From positions 4,694,531-4,758,530 of the forward strand of contig NC_053136.1 in NCBI RefSeq assembly GCF_016808335.1: a DNA stretch of 64,000 bases, written 5' to 3'. Below the pieces are notes generated by a model. It did not search any database and had not been told where the DNA came from. It was given only the letters and a program-made list of their open reading frames with translations. Position numbers and translations under genes: made by a program. Source of the DNA: Panicum virgatum. Lineage: Eukaryota > Streptophyta > Magnoliopsida > Poales > Poaceae. Shown here in pieces: positions 43,672 through 54,653 of the stretch. Each line of letters starts with the position of its first letter. The first letter of the stretch is position 1.

Positions 43672-45792
43672 CTACACACATGAGAATTCACTTTTGAGTT
43701 TTAGGAACCCAAACAAGCTTTGGGCTTTGCACATGTGTGACAAGAGCTTTTGGGACCCAAAGTTGCTTGGGGAGCTTTTTTTTGACTCCTTAGTGAGTTT
43801 GCCAATGAATTTGGCCTTCACCTTGCCCTTCACTTTACTCAAGAGAAAATGGTTATTTTGAAACATTGAAGAGTAATTCTTGGGTAATTTAGGAAGAGGA
43901 CGTGATGGTAAAGTGCACTCCCTAGTGTGGTGCCCGGTGACTTGGCAATGTTGGCAATATGATCCAACTTCCTTGATGAAGCTAATCTTTATCTCCGGAG
44001 AAGGAGTAGTGGCTATGTTTGGCTCCGGAAATGAACCAAGACCTCTTTTGCCATAGTCACGGGCATTGTTGAAGAGAATCTCTTTGTGGATGTATTCTCC
44101 TCTTGAGAGCTTCTCCACACTACTCTTGAGGCTTGCAACTTGATCCATCAATTCCTTTTCCCTAGAAGGTGCAAGCTCGGGCAAAATATTAGTAGCATTT
44201 GCATTAATGAGTAGGTCATCACATGAAGTAGAAGCATTGACCTTCTCAATAGTTTCATGAGCAAAGTTCTCAAGACTTGGGTCAATTGCTTCATAGGCAA
44301 ATTCAAGTTCTTGATACTTGTGAGCCAACTCCCTATGCTCTTGTTTAAGTTTTTTGTGGCTCTCTTCAACTTGCTTAGCAAGTACAAGTGACTCATTGTG
44401 CTTTTTGAGCAAGTCATTGTACTTGCCAAGCAAATCGGAGTGGGCAAGCTCTAACTTGGCACGAGTGCTCTCAAGAACCTTGACTTTACCCTTTTCCCTC
44501 TTGATGACGGATGTATACTCATTAATGAGGTTAGCAAACTCATTAGGGTCAAGCTCATCGTCACTATCACCTTCACTCTCACATACCTTAGAGTTACCTT
44601 TGGCCATGAGACACATTGGAGGTGGAGGTAGTGATGGTTCTTCATTTGTGAGTGCGATGGTGACTATGTCTTCTTCATCACTTGATTCTTCGCTTGATGA
44701 GACATCGGTCACCCACTCTTGCTTTTCCACCAAGAAGCTTCTCTTGGTGTTGCCCCTTTTCTTTGGGAAGAGCTTGGTCTTTTTGTCATGGCTCTTCTTC
44801 TTCTCAAGCTTCTTGTTCTTGTTTTTCTTCTCATCTTCTTCATCATCGCTTGAATCATGGCGATGTTTGCCTTTGTTGTCCTTCTTTCTCTTGTCCGGCT
44901 TGGGGCAATCGGGAGAGATGTGTCCTTTTCCCCCACAATTGTAGCATGTTTTGTACTTGACATCTTCCCTATACCGGAACATCCTTCTTTTGGGGTCAAA
45001 GTTGTAACCCTTCTTTTTTATCTTGTCGCTCAAGCGTGTGAACTTTCTCATCATGAGAGCAAGTTCCCCATCTTCTTCATTATCGGATGAGCTTTCATGA
45101 TGATCTTCTTCTTCATTGCTTGAGCTAGATTCTTGCTTGATCATCTTGAGCTTGCGGTGCTTGTTGGCCTTGGTTTTGAGAGCAATTGACTTGCTTGTTG
45201 TTGGCTCTTCGGTCATACCAAGGATACTCATTTCATGAGCGCGAATTTCGCCCACAAGCTCTCCCACTTCCATTGTATCAAGATTCTCCTTTTGAAGCAT
45301 AGCATTGATAATATTGTACTTGGGCTTCGGAAGGAGCATGAGAATCTTGCGGTTGATGGAGCCACTGTCAATTTTGGAAACTTCAAGAGCATTAATGTCC
45401 TTGACAATGACATTCAAGCGGGAATACATACCATTGCAATTTTCATGAGCAAGCATTTTAAAAGAATCATATTTTGCTCTAAACAAGTGATATTTTTGTT
45501 CACGGACTTTTGTGGAGCCCTCATGAATTTCAATTAGCTCTTTCCATATATCACTTGCTAAGTCCATGCCATTAACTCTAGCAAAGACTTCCTCACTAAT
45601 GGCTTCGAAAATTGCATTTCTAGCCTTGGCATTCCATTTTAATTGTTCGGTGGTGGGAGTTCCGGTGAACCCGGTCTTAGTGGCCAACCACACTTCGGGG
45701 GCAATCGCATCAAGATATGCGGCCATGCGAACTTTCCAATAAGCAAAGTTCTTGCCCTCGAAGTGAGGCGGCGAACCACCCATCTTGGCCAT
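43672..45792 (-). CDS. Copia gag
   Basis: An intact 706-codon frame. It starts MAKMGGSPPHFEGKNFAYWK and has a UBN2-type gag domain (WKELIEIHEGSTKVREQKYHLF). A CCHC zinc knuckle, CYNCGGKGHISPDC, is at about 44940-44900. Lys/Asp/Glu-rich low complexity and a long coiled coil (about 44480-44250) follow. It ends at a TAG directly followed by pol in the same frame. As the structural protein of a young element it is probably still translatable, and could serve other copies. Confidence 0.92.
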   Translation of the reverse strand: MAKMGGSPPHFEGKNFAYWKVRMAAYLDAIAPEVWLATKTGFTGTPTTEQLKWNAKARNAIFEAISEEVFARVNGMDLASDIWKELIEIHEGSTKVREQKYHLFRAKYDSFKMLAHENCNGMYSRLNVIVKDINALEVSKIDSGSINRKILMLLPKPKYNIINAMLQKENLDTMEVGELVGEIRAHEMSILGMTEEPTTSKSIALKTKANKHRKLKMIKQESSSSNEEEDHHESSSDNEEDGELALMMRKFTRLSDKIKKKGYNFDPKRRMFRYREDVKYKTCYNCGGKGHISPDCPKPDKRKKDNKGKHRHDSSDDEEDEKKNKNKKLEKKKSHDKKTKLFPKKRGNTKRSFLVEKQEWVTDVSSSEESSDEEDIVTIALTNEEPSLPPPPMCLMAKGNSKVCESEGDSDDELDPNEFANLINEYTSVIKREKGKVKVLESTRAKLELAHSDLLGKYNDLLKKHNESLVLAKQVEESHKKLKQEHRELAHKYQELEFAYEAIDPSLENFAHETIEKVNASTSCDDLLINANATNILPELAPSREKELMDQVASLKSSVEKLSRGEYIHKEILFNNARDYGKRGLGSFPEPNIATTPSPEIKISFIKEVGSYCQHCQVTGHHTRECTLPSRPLPKLPKNYSSMFQNNHFLLSKVKGKVKAKFIGKLTKESKKSSPSNFGSQKLLSHMCKAQSLFGFLKLKSEFSCV

Positions 45793-45833
45793 AGCTCTAG
45801 GCGGTGAAGCCTAATGATCCAAATGAGCAACGA

Positions 45834-45848
45834 GGCTCTGATACTAAT
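45834..45848 (-). promoter_or_regulatory. Copia primer binding site
   Basis: Directly inside the 5' LTR on the minus strand: TTAGTATCAGAGCC. The usual initiator-Met tRNA complement is TGGTATCAGAGC, so two of the first bases differ. Confidence 0.75.
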
Positions 45849-47533
45849 TGTAAGGATCGATGGACCAAGAGGGGGGGTGAATTGGGCCTTTTTCAATTTC
45901 TAAAACAAGGTAAAGCAACCTTAACCTATGCAATACTAGTAGGGCACCAATTCACCAACCGGATAACTAAGCTACCTACACAAGCTAAGAGAGATAAAAA
46001 CAAAGTAAAGCCTAGCAAGGTAGAGCTAAGTTATGATCTCTAAGTCAAGCACATGAGTAAATTGCATGAAAGAAAATGCTTGAATAAAGAGAGTGGACAA
46101 GAGACGACCGGATTTTTTCCCGTGGTGTCGATGTGTTGGCACACACCCCTAGTCCACGTTGTGACACTCACTAAGAGTCTTGTCACCTCCCATGTCACCG
46201 AGACTTGGGCGCTCACTAAGAGTCTCCGTTCACCATCCCGGCGTGGTGGAGCTCAAGCCACGTACAATCTTCTTCTCCGGGCTCCCACAATCCTTGGCAA
46301 GCTCCGCGAGAAACACCCCGATCACCAAGATCGCCTAGGTGATGCCAATCACCAAGAGTAACAAGCTAAGGCCTTCACTTGAGCAAGAACCGATCACCAA
46401 GAACGGATGCACACTAGCTTCTCTCTACTCAAGTCCTTAATCTTGCTTCTTGATTGATTGAAAACACAAGTATGTGAATGATGAAGCTCAATGTGGCTCT
46501 TGACTATAGTATGAGTGTATGGATGTTGCCTGGTGTCAAGAGTGGGCGAAATGACCCATTGGAGGGGTATATATAGGCAGCTCACACAAATAGAGCCGTT
46601 GGAGAAAAGCTGCCAGAAAACTGCGTAGCGCCGGTTAATCCGACGTCCCTCCATTTGTCATCGTCGGTTTAACCGGTGAATGTAAACTGCCTCTTCTGAA
46701 AACTAGCCGTTACAACTTGGGCAGATTGACCGACGTATCATCGGTTTAACCGGTGAGTGTAGTTGTCCACTGATCAACTGAAAAACCAAGTCTCTGGACA
46801 ACTGCACCGACGTTAACTCAAACCTATCGTCGGTTTGACCGGTGAGTACAACTTTTGAAATCCACTGAAAAACCATCTCACTGGTCAATTGCACCGACGT
46901 CTTGATTCAAACAGCGTCGGTTAATCCGGTGAATAGAACTTGAATTGCCCTGGAAAAACCAACTCTGGACTAATGCACCGACGTTAAATTCAAACACGTC
47001 GGTTTAACCGGTGTATTGAATTTGTCCAGATTCTGCTGACTTCGTTTAACCGACGTATAGAAAATTGAGAGCGTCGGTTAAACCGGTGTATAGACTTTTT
47101 CTGATTTTGTCTTTTCTGATTTGAGTCTTGAATGAAATCCAAATATTCTTGAGATATAGTTTGAGAACCACTTATTTGAACTTCTAGAAACCTGAGTGAC
47201 CATAGTGTGCATCCATTTTCAAATGACCATGTCCATGCTCAAGTTACTAAGCCTTAACCCCTCTTAATAGTGCGATCACTACAAAACTATAAAACCTATA
47301 CTAACCTAAGTGTCCTTCTCAACCTTGTGACACTTAGGACTAGAAAGATCCTTAGCTTTGACATATATAAATTGAAAACCGAGATCGCCTTTTAGAATGA
47401 CCGAAATTGAGGGGCCTCTTTTGACATAAGACCAAATGAGCGATAATGATCTATTAAGCTGCACAAACTCATTAGTCACAATAATGGTTGTCATTAATCA
47501 CCGAAACATACCTTGAGGGCCTAGATGCTTACA
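45849..47533 (-). repeat. 5' LTR of the Copia element
   Basis: 1685 bp, TG...CA. TATA box at about 46568-46575, with the palindrome array directly upstream at about 46629-47093. Near-identical to the 3' LTR. Confidence 0.96.
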
Positions 47534-47888
47534 GAGCTTCCCAAACTCGGGTTCTGATGGCCGGCGTGAAGAACCTCATTGGTGTGAAGGCGAGGTGTCT
47601 TTCAAAAATCCGGCATAGATAACGGAGCGCCTTTCTGACGGCCAAGGGATAGGTGTCTTGGTGCCTAAACCCTATAGCGGTCACTCGCCACGGCTGAATG
47701 TCGGGGTAGCGGTCACTTCTGGCGATGACCAGGATCACCCTGCAGCGGAGGGTACCATGGTGCTCGTACTCTCTGCTGTAGTACCTTGGGCGTTCCGTAA
47801 CGCCAAGGCTTTCCAGGGCATTAATCAAGAGGCTGGGGAAGCCAGGTGCAGCTTGGCAATTGCCCTGGGCCCATCCTTCCTCAGCCAT
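47534..47888 (-). pseudogene. Second extra gypsy ORF, N-terminal part
   Basis: Starts MAEEGWAQGNCQAAPGFPSL. It is clearly related to the neighbouring ORF at 48772-48038: both share REYxxxGTLRC, SxRYPDxxPW, GFRxxDTY, RKALRxL and HLxxxPMxFFxP. The frame is cut at 47534 by the Copia and continues at 34509. I do not recognise a function. A comparable extra ORF upstream of gag (ORF0) was described for rice RIRE2-type elements. Confidence 0.8.
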
Positions 47889-48037
47889 CTGAAAACAAAG
47901 ATAGGGTAAACAATTTTTGCACAAGTATTTGGGTACGAAGGGGACAGATGGTACTTATTATTACAACATGGAGAGGGTACAGGTTCCAAGGGTACATGAT
48001 TATTAAGACAGGGTTCTAGCTTGGAGTGCTACTCCTA

Positions 48038-48772
48038 TCATGGGGACTCTTCCTCGATCCGGATAGGGCGCTTCTTTGGTGGAAGACACTGATCCATCAC
48101 ATCATCTTCGGTCTGAGTACCTTTATCCCAATGTGTTTCTTCGAGTTCTTCTTCTTCCTCTATCCACCCACCTATTCCTCTGCGAGCCTCGTATTCTTGC
48201 ATTTGGGCTTGGAGAGCGGCTAGGGAATACTCGGCGCGTGCGGCTCTTGTCTGTTGTTCCTCCAGTTCTTGGGTTGCCTTTTCTGCCCTGTGGATTTGTT
48301 GCTTCAATTGTGCCGCTTGTTCGTGGTAAAGTTCATCCAGGCCGGTGAGGTAGATGGATAGGTGGGAGACCGTATCCTCTAAGTCCTCTTCTTCTCTCCC
48401 AAGCCCTCTCATCCGGGCAATCCATGTGTGTCCTCTTCCTTCAGTAGGCGGGAAAAATCCCATAGGAATCTGCTGAAGATGATGCTTGTAGATCATACGC
48501 AGACGTCGCAGGGCTTTACGGGCAGCTTTTTGGTAGGTGTCAGGGAAGCGAAAGCCAGTGGTGGAGATGAACCAAGGGTCCACGTCAGGGTAGCGGGTGC
48601 TCTTTCCCACGAAGATCATCATGTCGCACCGAAGAGTGCCCCTGGAGTCGTATTCCCGGTAGACGTACTCTAGTGGGTCCACCACTCCGACGCGTTCCAG
48701 GCTGAGTATCAATAACTTAGGAAGGCCGGTCTCTGCGTGGCAGATTCTGCCATTCCATCCATTGTCAGCCAT
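48038..48772 (-). CDS. First extra gypsy ORF upstream of gag, 244 aa
   Basis: The frame is open from MADNGWNGRICHAETGLPKL at 48772 to a stop at 48038; an upstream in-frame ATG at 48880 would add 36 residues. The N-terminal half is a compact domain with YREYDSRGTLRC, STRYPDVDPW and GFRFPDTYQKAARKALRRL. The C-terminal half is a coiled coil (LDELYHEQAAQLKQQIHRAEKATQELEEQ) and then an acidic tail (EEEEELEETHWDKG). It is the first of two tandem paralogues between PBS and gag. The function is unknown. It is the best-preserved ORF in this otherwise broken element. Confidence 0.8.
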   Translation of the reverse strand: MADNGWNGRICHAETGLPKLLILSLERVGVVDPLEYVYREYDSRGTLRCDMMIFVGKSTRYPDVDPWFISTTGFRFPDTYQKAARKALRRLRMIYKHHLQQIPMGFFPPTEGRGHTWIARMRGLGREEEDLEDTVSHLSIYLTGLDELYHEQAAQLKQQIHRAEKATQELEEQQTRAARAEYSLAALQAQMQEYEARRGIGGWIEEEEELEETHWDKGTQTEDDVMDQCLPPKKRPIRIEEESP

Positions 48773-48898
48773 TTGGAACAGGGCAAGAATCAGCGGTGAG
48801 TGTTTGTGTGGAAAAAGGATTAAGTAGGGAAAAATCCTAATGTGAAAAGGCCTGAAAAGGGTTTCGATCCTAAGGGTCACGTCCTACGGCCAACCTAC

Positions 48899-48911
48899 GG
48901 CTTTGATACCA
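48899..48911 (-). promoter_or_regulatory. gypsy primer binding site
   Basis: TGGTATCAAAGCC, two bases inside the 5' LTR on the minus strand, complementary to the 3' end of initiator-Met tRNA with one mismatch. Confidence 0.85.
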
Positions 48912-48913
48912 CC

Positions 48914-51900
48914 TGAAGCGTCCCCTCATAAGAGAAGACTTAAAAGTGATACATTATCAGTCCCAGGAGGCTGATAACACTTTTATTACATCAGATGGTA
49001 CATCACCGTACACCTCTACGCGGAAGTAGGCAGTGAAGCGCCACTATCGCGAGGATAACAACTAACACCCACACGATGATATTAACTACGAAGAGGGGTC
49101 GTTAGAGTCTTACGCCATGTGGAACCCCCTGCGGGTGACCCTAATCCACAGGCAAGGTTGGGTGCAGGACCGAACCTCTACTCTACGTCTTCGGGAACGA
49201 AGTCTGAATCTTCCTCTATAAAAATTAAGAATGGGGTGAGTACAAACGTACTCAGCAAGTCCAACCATACCCACGGAGGGGTATAAATAGAATATAATGC
49301 ACATGATAAATCAAGGATAAGGCTAAGGTTTAATTTGCGGAAAGCTGATTTTTATGCAAGGGTTCATTTGAAAGAAAGGATTTTCAAAGCAAGTTTTCTT
49401 TGTACCGAATAACACATAATGTTGTCCCACACAGGACCTAAATTTTAAGCTGCTACCGGACTCCTCATCCGCCGTAGCACAAGGCACAACTGCGGGACAC
49501 ATTCCCAAAACAACTCACGCCAACCCATCCCAAAATAAACACTAGTTATGTGACCACACCGTAACTCGCCCAATACCGTGGGCACGGCTATTCGAATAGA
49601 TTTTAACTCTGCAGAGGTGTGCAACTTTACCCACAAGCGGGGTACCACAGCTCTAACACCGTAGTGTCGGTGTAGATCCCAACAAAGCCATTACCCACCT
49701 TGGCTAGACCTGACTAGCCATCACGGGATCCACCAAGGGGTCATTGACCTATCACAGAGGTTGTAACCGGGGCATAAGTCGCACAGAGCTAATCCCTTCT
49801 CCTTGATCACCCGTTGCTCTCAGCTCTCCTGATGGCTATCAGACTAACTAGTGGGGTTTATGCTAAACCGTTGCCCATTCAACGGTCAAGTGGTTTGCAC
49901 GGTAATAGATTTAGGTGAGATGACACACCAACTCGGTCCTTAGTTGTGACAAGATGGATATCTCCCTTCCTTGCTCTACCACACAGGTACAAGCACACCA
50001 ATCGGCAAATCACACAGAAGTGCCATCCATCCAGTCTAAACTTGTCTTTCAAAAATTTCACATTTTTCCCTTCCCACACACTCACACATTTTCCTTTTAT
50101 AAAACAAATTGTATTGTGTTTAAGGTCCTAAGCGTTCTAGCAGCGATTAATGTCCAAACACATTCAGACATTAATCTAGGTGGTCAAGGAATGGTTATAA
50201 CAAATCAAAGGGTGGCTATCCAACCATGTTTTAGCAGCAGGCAAAACATATGCAATTTTATAAAACAGGCCAATAGGTTGTGTTTATAAAAACTAGTACA
50301 AAACATGCATCAAAGGGTGGAATTGAACTTGCCGTCTTCAAAACCTTCCGGGAGGTCCTGGTCGAAGTACTGTCCTTCGGGCTCGGGGTCGCAAAACTGG
50401 TCCTCATTCACCTGCTCGTAGTATTGCTCGTCGACGGGCTCTCCTTCATTTACACCGTGGTCTACGACGCATACAAACGGGCACACAATCAGGAAGAAGA
50501 ATTAAAAGTTTTATCGATGAGCTCGAATCGGAAACAATTAAGATATGGAGATAGGAGTAGTATTTTTGGGCGGTTTTCTAATGGCATGGCCAGAATTATG
50601 TTATAAAAGGTGTGGTAAAGTTTTAGGTCGATCGGAGATTGTTTGACGCATGAAATGATAGGTTACAGAGAGGTTTAGGGGTTAAACAAGAAGTCAGGGA
50701 CCTGTTTGTAATTAGTGAAAGGACCTGATTAGAATTTTGGGGAATGTTTGGGTTATTCTGGAAGAGGGTAGTGTTTTATTTATAAATAAATTTATACAAT
50801 GGAGGGTTTATTTGTAAATATAATAAAGGATAGGGCTTAATTTGCAAAAGGCCAAAGGGTGGAAGGGTTCTTAAACAAAATAGAAGAAGGGGAGGGTCTT
50901 AAGGGCAAAATAGCCCTCGATCCCTTTCCTCTCGACGCAGAACAGGGGAGGTGGCGCTGGGCGCCGGCGGTGGCCCTCGCCGGCGGCCCAGGGCATGGCG
51001 GCGGCCGGGATCAGGGGGAAAAGGGATAGGGGGAGGAGGGGGTCCGATTCCCCTACTCACCTCGGGCGGAGGTGGTCTGTGGAGGGCGGGCGACGGTGGC
51101 GGGCGGAGGTGGCCGGCTATGGCCGTGGCGGCGGCGCTGCAGACTTGGGGAAGGGGCGAGCGATGGTGGAGATGGTTGCGGTGGCCGAGAACTGCGCGGA
51201 GGCCCTCTTTATAGGCTAGTAAGGTGGTGGAGCGAGCGGGGCAGGTGGTGGCGCCCGGCGAGAGGCGCGGCCAGTTTTAATGGCGGTGGGGCCGGTGTGG
51301 TGCCATGACGTGGCGGCGGCGTGATTCGCGGCGGTTCCAGTTGATGCGACGGCTCGGGCAGGCGCACAGGCACGTGGAGCGGGCCGGCGTCGAGCGGAGC
51401 GGCAAGGCCGTAGCGCTGCCAGCGAGCGCGTCCGCGGGCGTGCCCTGGCGCTGCAGCGGAGCAGTGCAGCGACAAGCGGTGCGCGCGGGCGGTGCGGTGC
51501 GGCGACGCGGTGCGCGTGGACGCGCGCGCGTGGGGTGGCCGGGGGCGCGCGCGCGTGGAACGGGGTCGGCGCGGCTTGGCGTGAGCGCGGCGAGCGGCTC
51601 GCGCGGCGCGAGCAGAGGGCGGCAGCGGCGGCGCGCGCGCGCATGCACGGCCCAGGGGGAGGCGCCCGCACGTGGGCAGGCTGCCGGGCTGGGCGAGTGT
51701 GCGGGCCAGGGGAGGCGTGCGCGCGAGCAGGCGGTGAGCGGCCGGTGGCGGGCCGAGCATGCGAGCGGGCGCGCAGCAGAGGAGAGGGGGGAGGAGAGGG
51801 AGAGAGAGAGAAGGAAAATGGGAAAAGGAAAAGGAAAAGAAATAGAAAAAGAAGAAATGGAGAAAAGAAAAAGAAAAAGGGGAAAGGGAGAGAGAGAGAG

Positions 51901-52143
51901 AGAGCGAACGCCGATGATATTCGTGGCGGCCACTGCGGCCTGGTCGGCCACGCGCGCCGTGACGTCCGTTCGGACGACGCACGCGGAACGAGGAGAAAAA
52001 AGAGAGACGGGACAGCGGTCGGATTCGGGTGTCGGGTCAGGGAAAGATTTTTGGAAGGATTGAGCTCAACGACGAAAAGAATGTTTTTGAAAGTTAATTT
52101 TTTTAGCGTTTGATTTATTTGGTAAATTTTTTGGGACGTCACA
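48914..52143 (-). repeat. 5' LTR of the gypsy element
   Basis: 3230 bp, homologous to 25910-29138 along its length, with many substitutions and small indels, most visible in the GC-rich half (51.2-51.9 kb). The TATA box is TATAAAG on the minus strand at 51207-51213. Confidence 0.95.
51207..51213 (-). promoter_or_regulatory. TATA box of the gypsy 5' LTR
   Basis: TATAAAG on the minus strand, conserved in the other LTR at 28191-28197. Confidence 0.65.
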
Positions 52144-52148
52144 ATTAC

Positions 52149-53300
52149 CCTGCCCACGTTGTCTGCGTATCTCACGAGCATCATTCACTTCTTCCATAGT
52201 AGCACCTGCCTTTGGAATCATGCTGTGCCACCCCAGTTCACCTCTTGGGAAAAAAAGAGGATATGTGAGTGCGTCGTAGCACCCATGATGTGACCAGATT
52301 GCCATGTATAGACCTATCCTTCCCTTGCAGGAGAACACTATGCTCGAATTGACCTCGACGCTCGCTCCCTTCTACCCATACAGCAGCCACTTCGGATGTG
52401 AGCGGTGTGTTATATGTTCTCTGGTCTAACCGCTGATCAAGGTTCAATTTCACGTGATAGTCATCAAGATTTTCATTCTGCCTGAAACTCCTGAGATGTT
52501 CGGAGTACGGATTGCCACTCATGATGTCGACCAACTTCCGAATCACCTCCCTGTCCATCTCTGCGCACTTCTGCCGGCACTTCTAGAAATGGTACTCAAG
52601 GCTCGGGTCGTCATCATAGAAGTAAAGTTCCAGGTGTCTAGGTTCCTTACCATCTTCTTTACCAAACGACCTAACGTTATGGTAAATTTGGCCATGCGCA
52701 CGAAATGTGTATACCCCAGCAGTCCTCATATTGGTGGTGATACGATCAAGCTGATAATACAGTGAAGTGAATGAGAAATGCCCATTGAAAAATCTGCTGT
52801 TCGCACGAAAGTGCCTAGCATCAGCATCTAAACTTGACCACAGTCTCATGAGCTCGGGTGGTGTATCAGGTGTGGATAGCTCAATCTTCCCGCTGCGGCA
52901 GCAGAATCTGGGGGGCTCGAACTCAAACTTCTTCGTGTTGCATTTCGGGCAGTTCTCAACAGGCTCCAACATATGGATATCCTCAGGCATATTGGCATAC
53001 ACTGCGTCGTACGGATCTGATACATCTGGGATTGAACCAGAGTGATACATCTGGGATTGAACCAGAGTCATCATCCGCATCATTGAGTGTGACTTCCTCT
53101 TCGGTGTCATCATCTAAAGTGGAGTATTTAAACAGTAACGTGTTAGACATATTTAGAGATGCTATTAAAGCATCTTGGAATTTGTCTTCATATGGAAATA
53201 TAAGTACCTTGGCCTGCAAAGAGGTATCCTTCAAACTCCTTGTCGTCCTCCTCGAATATCACGTCCTCGTCACAATCATCCTCGGCACAATCATCCTCGG
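52149..53300 (-). pseudogene. Helitron RepHel: N-terminal domain (Helitron_like_N) and upstream exons
   Basis: From right to left: a short exon at 53300-53208 (acidic, ending EGYLFAGQ) between good AG and GT sites; an exon from 53113 starting with acidic residues; then CPKCNTKKFEFEPPRFCC (zinc-ribbon-like), FFNGHFSFTSLYYQLDR, VYTFRAHGQIYH, YNTPLTSEVAAVWVEG, SHHGCYDALTYPLFFPRGE and GWHSMIPK. These are the landmarks of the N-terminal half of plant Helitron proteins. A 25-bp duplication (53018-53067) shifts frame before the zinc region, and other frames change near 52580 and 52330. The gypsy insertion at 52148 cuts the next part, which resumes at 25909. Confidence 0.88.
53018..53067. repeat. 25-bp tandem duplication causing a frameshift
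   Basis: Two perfect copies (53018-53042, 53043-53067) of a unit starting TGATACATCTGGGATTGAAC. The length is not a multiple of three, so it shifts the Helitron reading frame: GSIPDVS occurs twice, once in each frame. Confidence 0.93.
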
Positions 53301-53606
53301 CTGTGAGTTAGGTACACAAGTTAATGAACTAGATGTTGTCATGTGCGAAAGAAATAATAATTTTAATCTAAGAAAATAAAGAAATTACCGTCATCTATAC
53401 CATTTGTACATGCTGGACCCCCCGTATATTTTGGTTGGCTTTGATCGAGACTATCTATAAAAGAACATATAACACAGTTTTTGGTTACAATAGGTTTTAA
53501 GTTATAATAGATGTTTCAGCATGAAAATATAGTAATTGTAACTACCTTCCATAGTATTAGCTGATTGAGTCGGAGGTTACAGTAAACTGACTTCTTCCTC
53601 ATTATC
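53301..53606 (-). other. Helitron RepHel: introns and small acidic exons
   Basis: On the minus strand I see a short exon ending at about 53545 (DNEEEVS-like acidic), an intron, a second short exon (about 53455-53392) and another intron ending CTCACAG at 53301. Splice sites are consensus-like, but exon assignments are tentative. Confidence 0.45.
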
Positions 53607-53611
53607 TTCGT

Positions 53612-54653
53612 TGTCGTGGGGATTTTTAGGGGTACCCACAGCCGGGTGGCGGAGCGCACCCGCCTATTCCCAGTGAGGGAGTACTCGGGGAAGTACTAGG
53701 CGATGGGGCTGGATCTTCGCTGAGACAAGGACTCAAGAACACTCGATTTAGAGTGGTTCGGGCCGCCGGAGCGTAATACCCTACGTCCACTGGGAGATGT
53801 ATTGTCTTGGTTGTGTGAATGAACCTATCCTCTGCTGGCCTTGGCTCTTGCCCAGCCTGAGGTTTTCTAGCGGCGCTCCCTCCTTTTATAGATCAAGGGG
53901 GAGCGGATACATAGGACGTCGATGCCCCGACAGGTGGGCCCAACGTGAATGCGGCTACAGTGGTAGCGAATCTTTCCTTCGATATGCGTACTGCTGCTCT
54001 CCTGTCACAGGGGTCTTCTCTTGTTCCGTCAGCTAGGTGCCCATTGGAGTAGCGTAGCTTGCGGCGTGGCCTGCTGAGGCTATTATGTAGCGTCATAATG
54101 GGTGAAGCCGAGCCGTCGTATCCGACTGTTACGGCAGACTGGCAGACGCGGCATGGGCGGCGCCATCGGCTCCACTGCCTTGGTAATACGCGATCAATAG
54201 TGCCCCCTGGTCAGTCAAACGCCTCGGCTTCCACCATATCAAAGTGGATGTCCACCTACTGCAATGAATGCGAAGGTAGGTGGACCTCAATATGGAGACC
54301 AAGGACTTCATACACGTGTCGGCCCCGGACCGCCCTGAGGCGGGGCGTCCAAACTTTCCCTTCGAGAGGGGTCCGGTTGCTATCCAGGACCCTATGAGGG
54401 GTCCGGGACCCCGCGGGGGTCTGGATTCCTTGGGAGGTCCGGAGCCCTGGCTACAGGCGCTTGAGCGCCTGTTTTTCCTGGGACACGTGGCGTTCCCAGA
54501 CCTTCCCCGGCCGCGGAACAGGTCCGGACCTTTGTCGGGAGGACAGGACTTCGGACTGCAGGGGTCCGGCTGTTTGGTTGTAGTCAAGGATGACTACTAA
54601 GGCTCTTGCCTAGTCACAGCAAGAGGGGGTACCCCAGTCCTGGGGTACCGACA
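53612..54653 (-). repeat. 3' LTR of the non-autonomous element
   Basis: Minus strand TGTCGGTACCCCAGGACTGG...CCCCACGACA. The first 30 bases contain the palindrome GGTACCCCAG/CTGGGGTACC and so can form a hairpin. TATA box CTATAAAAGG on the minus strand at 53882-53891. Confidence 0.96.

Larger units (their letters stand above)
34510..47533 (-). mobile_element. Copia LTR retrotransposon, Sirevirus-like, with extra 3' ORF
   Basis: LTRs are 34510-36198 (3') and 45849-47533 (5'), with a perfect duplication GAGCT at 34505-34509 and 47534-47538. Minus-strand order is: PBS (TTAGTATCAGAGCC, near the initiator-Met type), gag, protease-integrase, RT-RNase H (Copia order), a palindrome-rich spacer, an extra long ORF, PPT (AAAAAGGGGGAGAT at 36201-36214), and the 3' LTR. 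The extra ORF between pol and the 3' LTR and the palindromic LTRs point to the Sirevirus (Maximus/SIRE) lineage. The LTRs differ by only about five substitutions that I noticed plus a G-run length, so insertion is recent. It lies inside the second extra ORF of the gypsy element. Confidence 0.95.
25910..52143 (-). mobile_element. Ty3/gypsy LTR retrotransposon (chromovirus, Tekay/Del-like) with extra upstream ORFs
   Basis: The 3' LTR is 25910-29138 and the 5' LTR 48914-52143 (about 3.23 kb each, TG...CA). The element is flanked by perfect duplications ATTAC (25905-25909 and 52144-52148). On the minus strand the order is: 5' LTR, PBS TGGTATCAAAGCC (initiator-Met tRNA type), two related extra ORFs, gag, protease, RT-RNase H, integrase with a C-terminal chromo-like segment, 3' LTR. 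This order (IN last) is gypsy; the IN C-terminus EEATWEREDALKKEFPHLF is of Tekay/Del type. The LTRs differ at many positions, so this insertion is older than the Copia nested in it. gag-pol is broken by stops and frameshifts. Confidence 0.95.
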
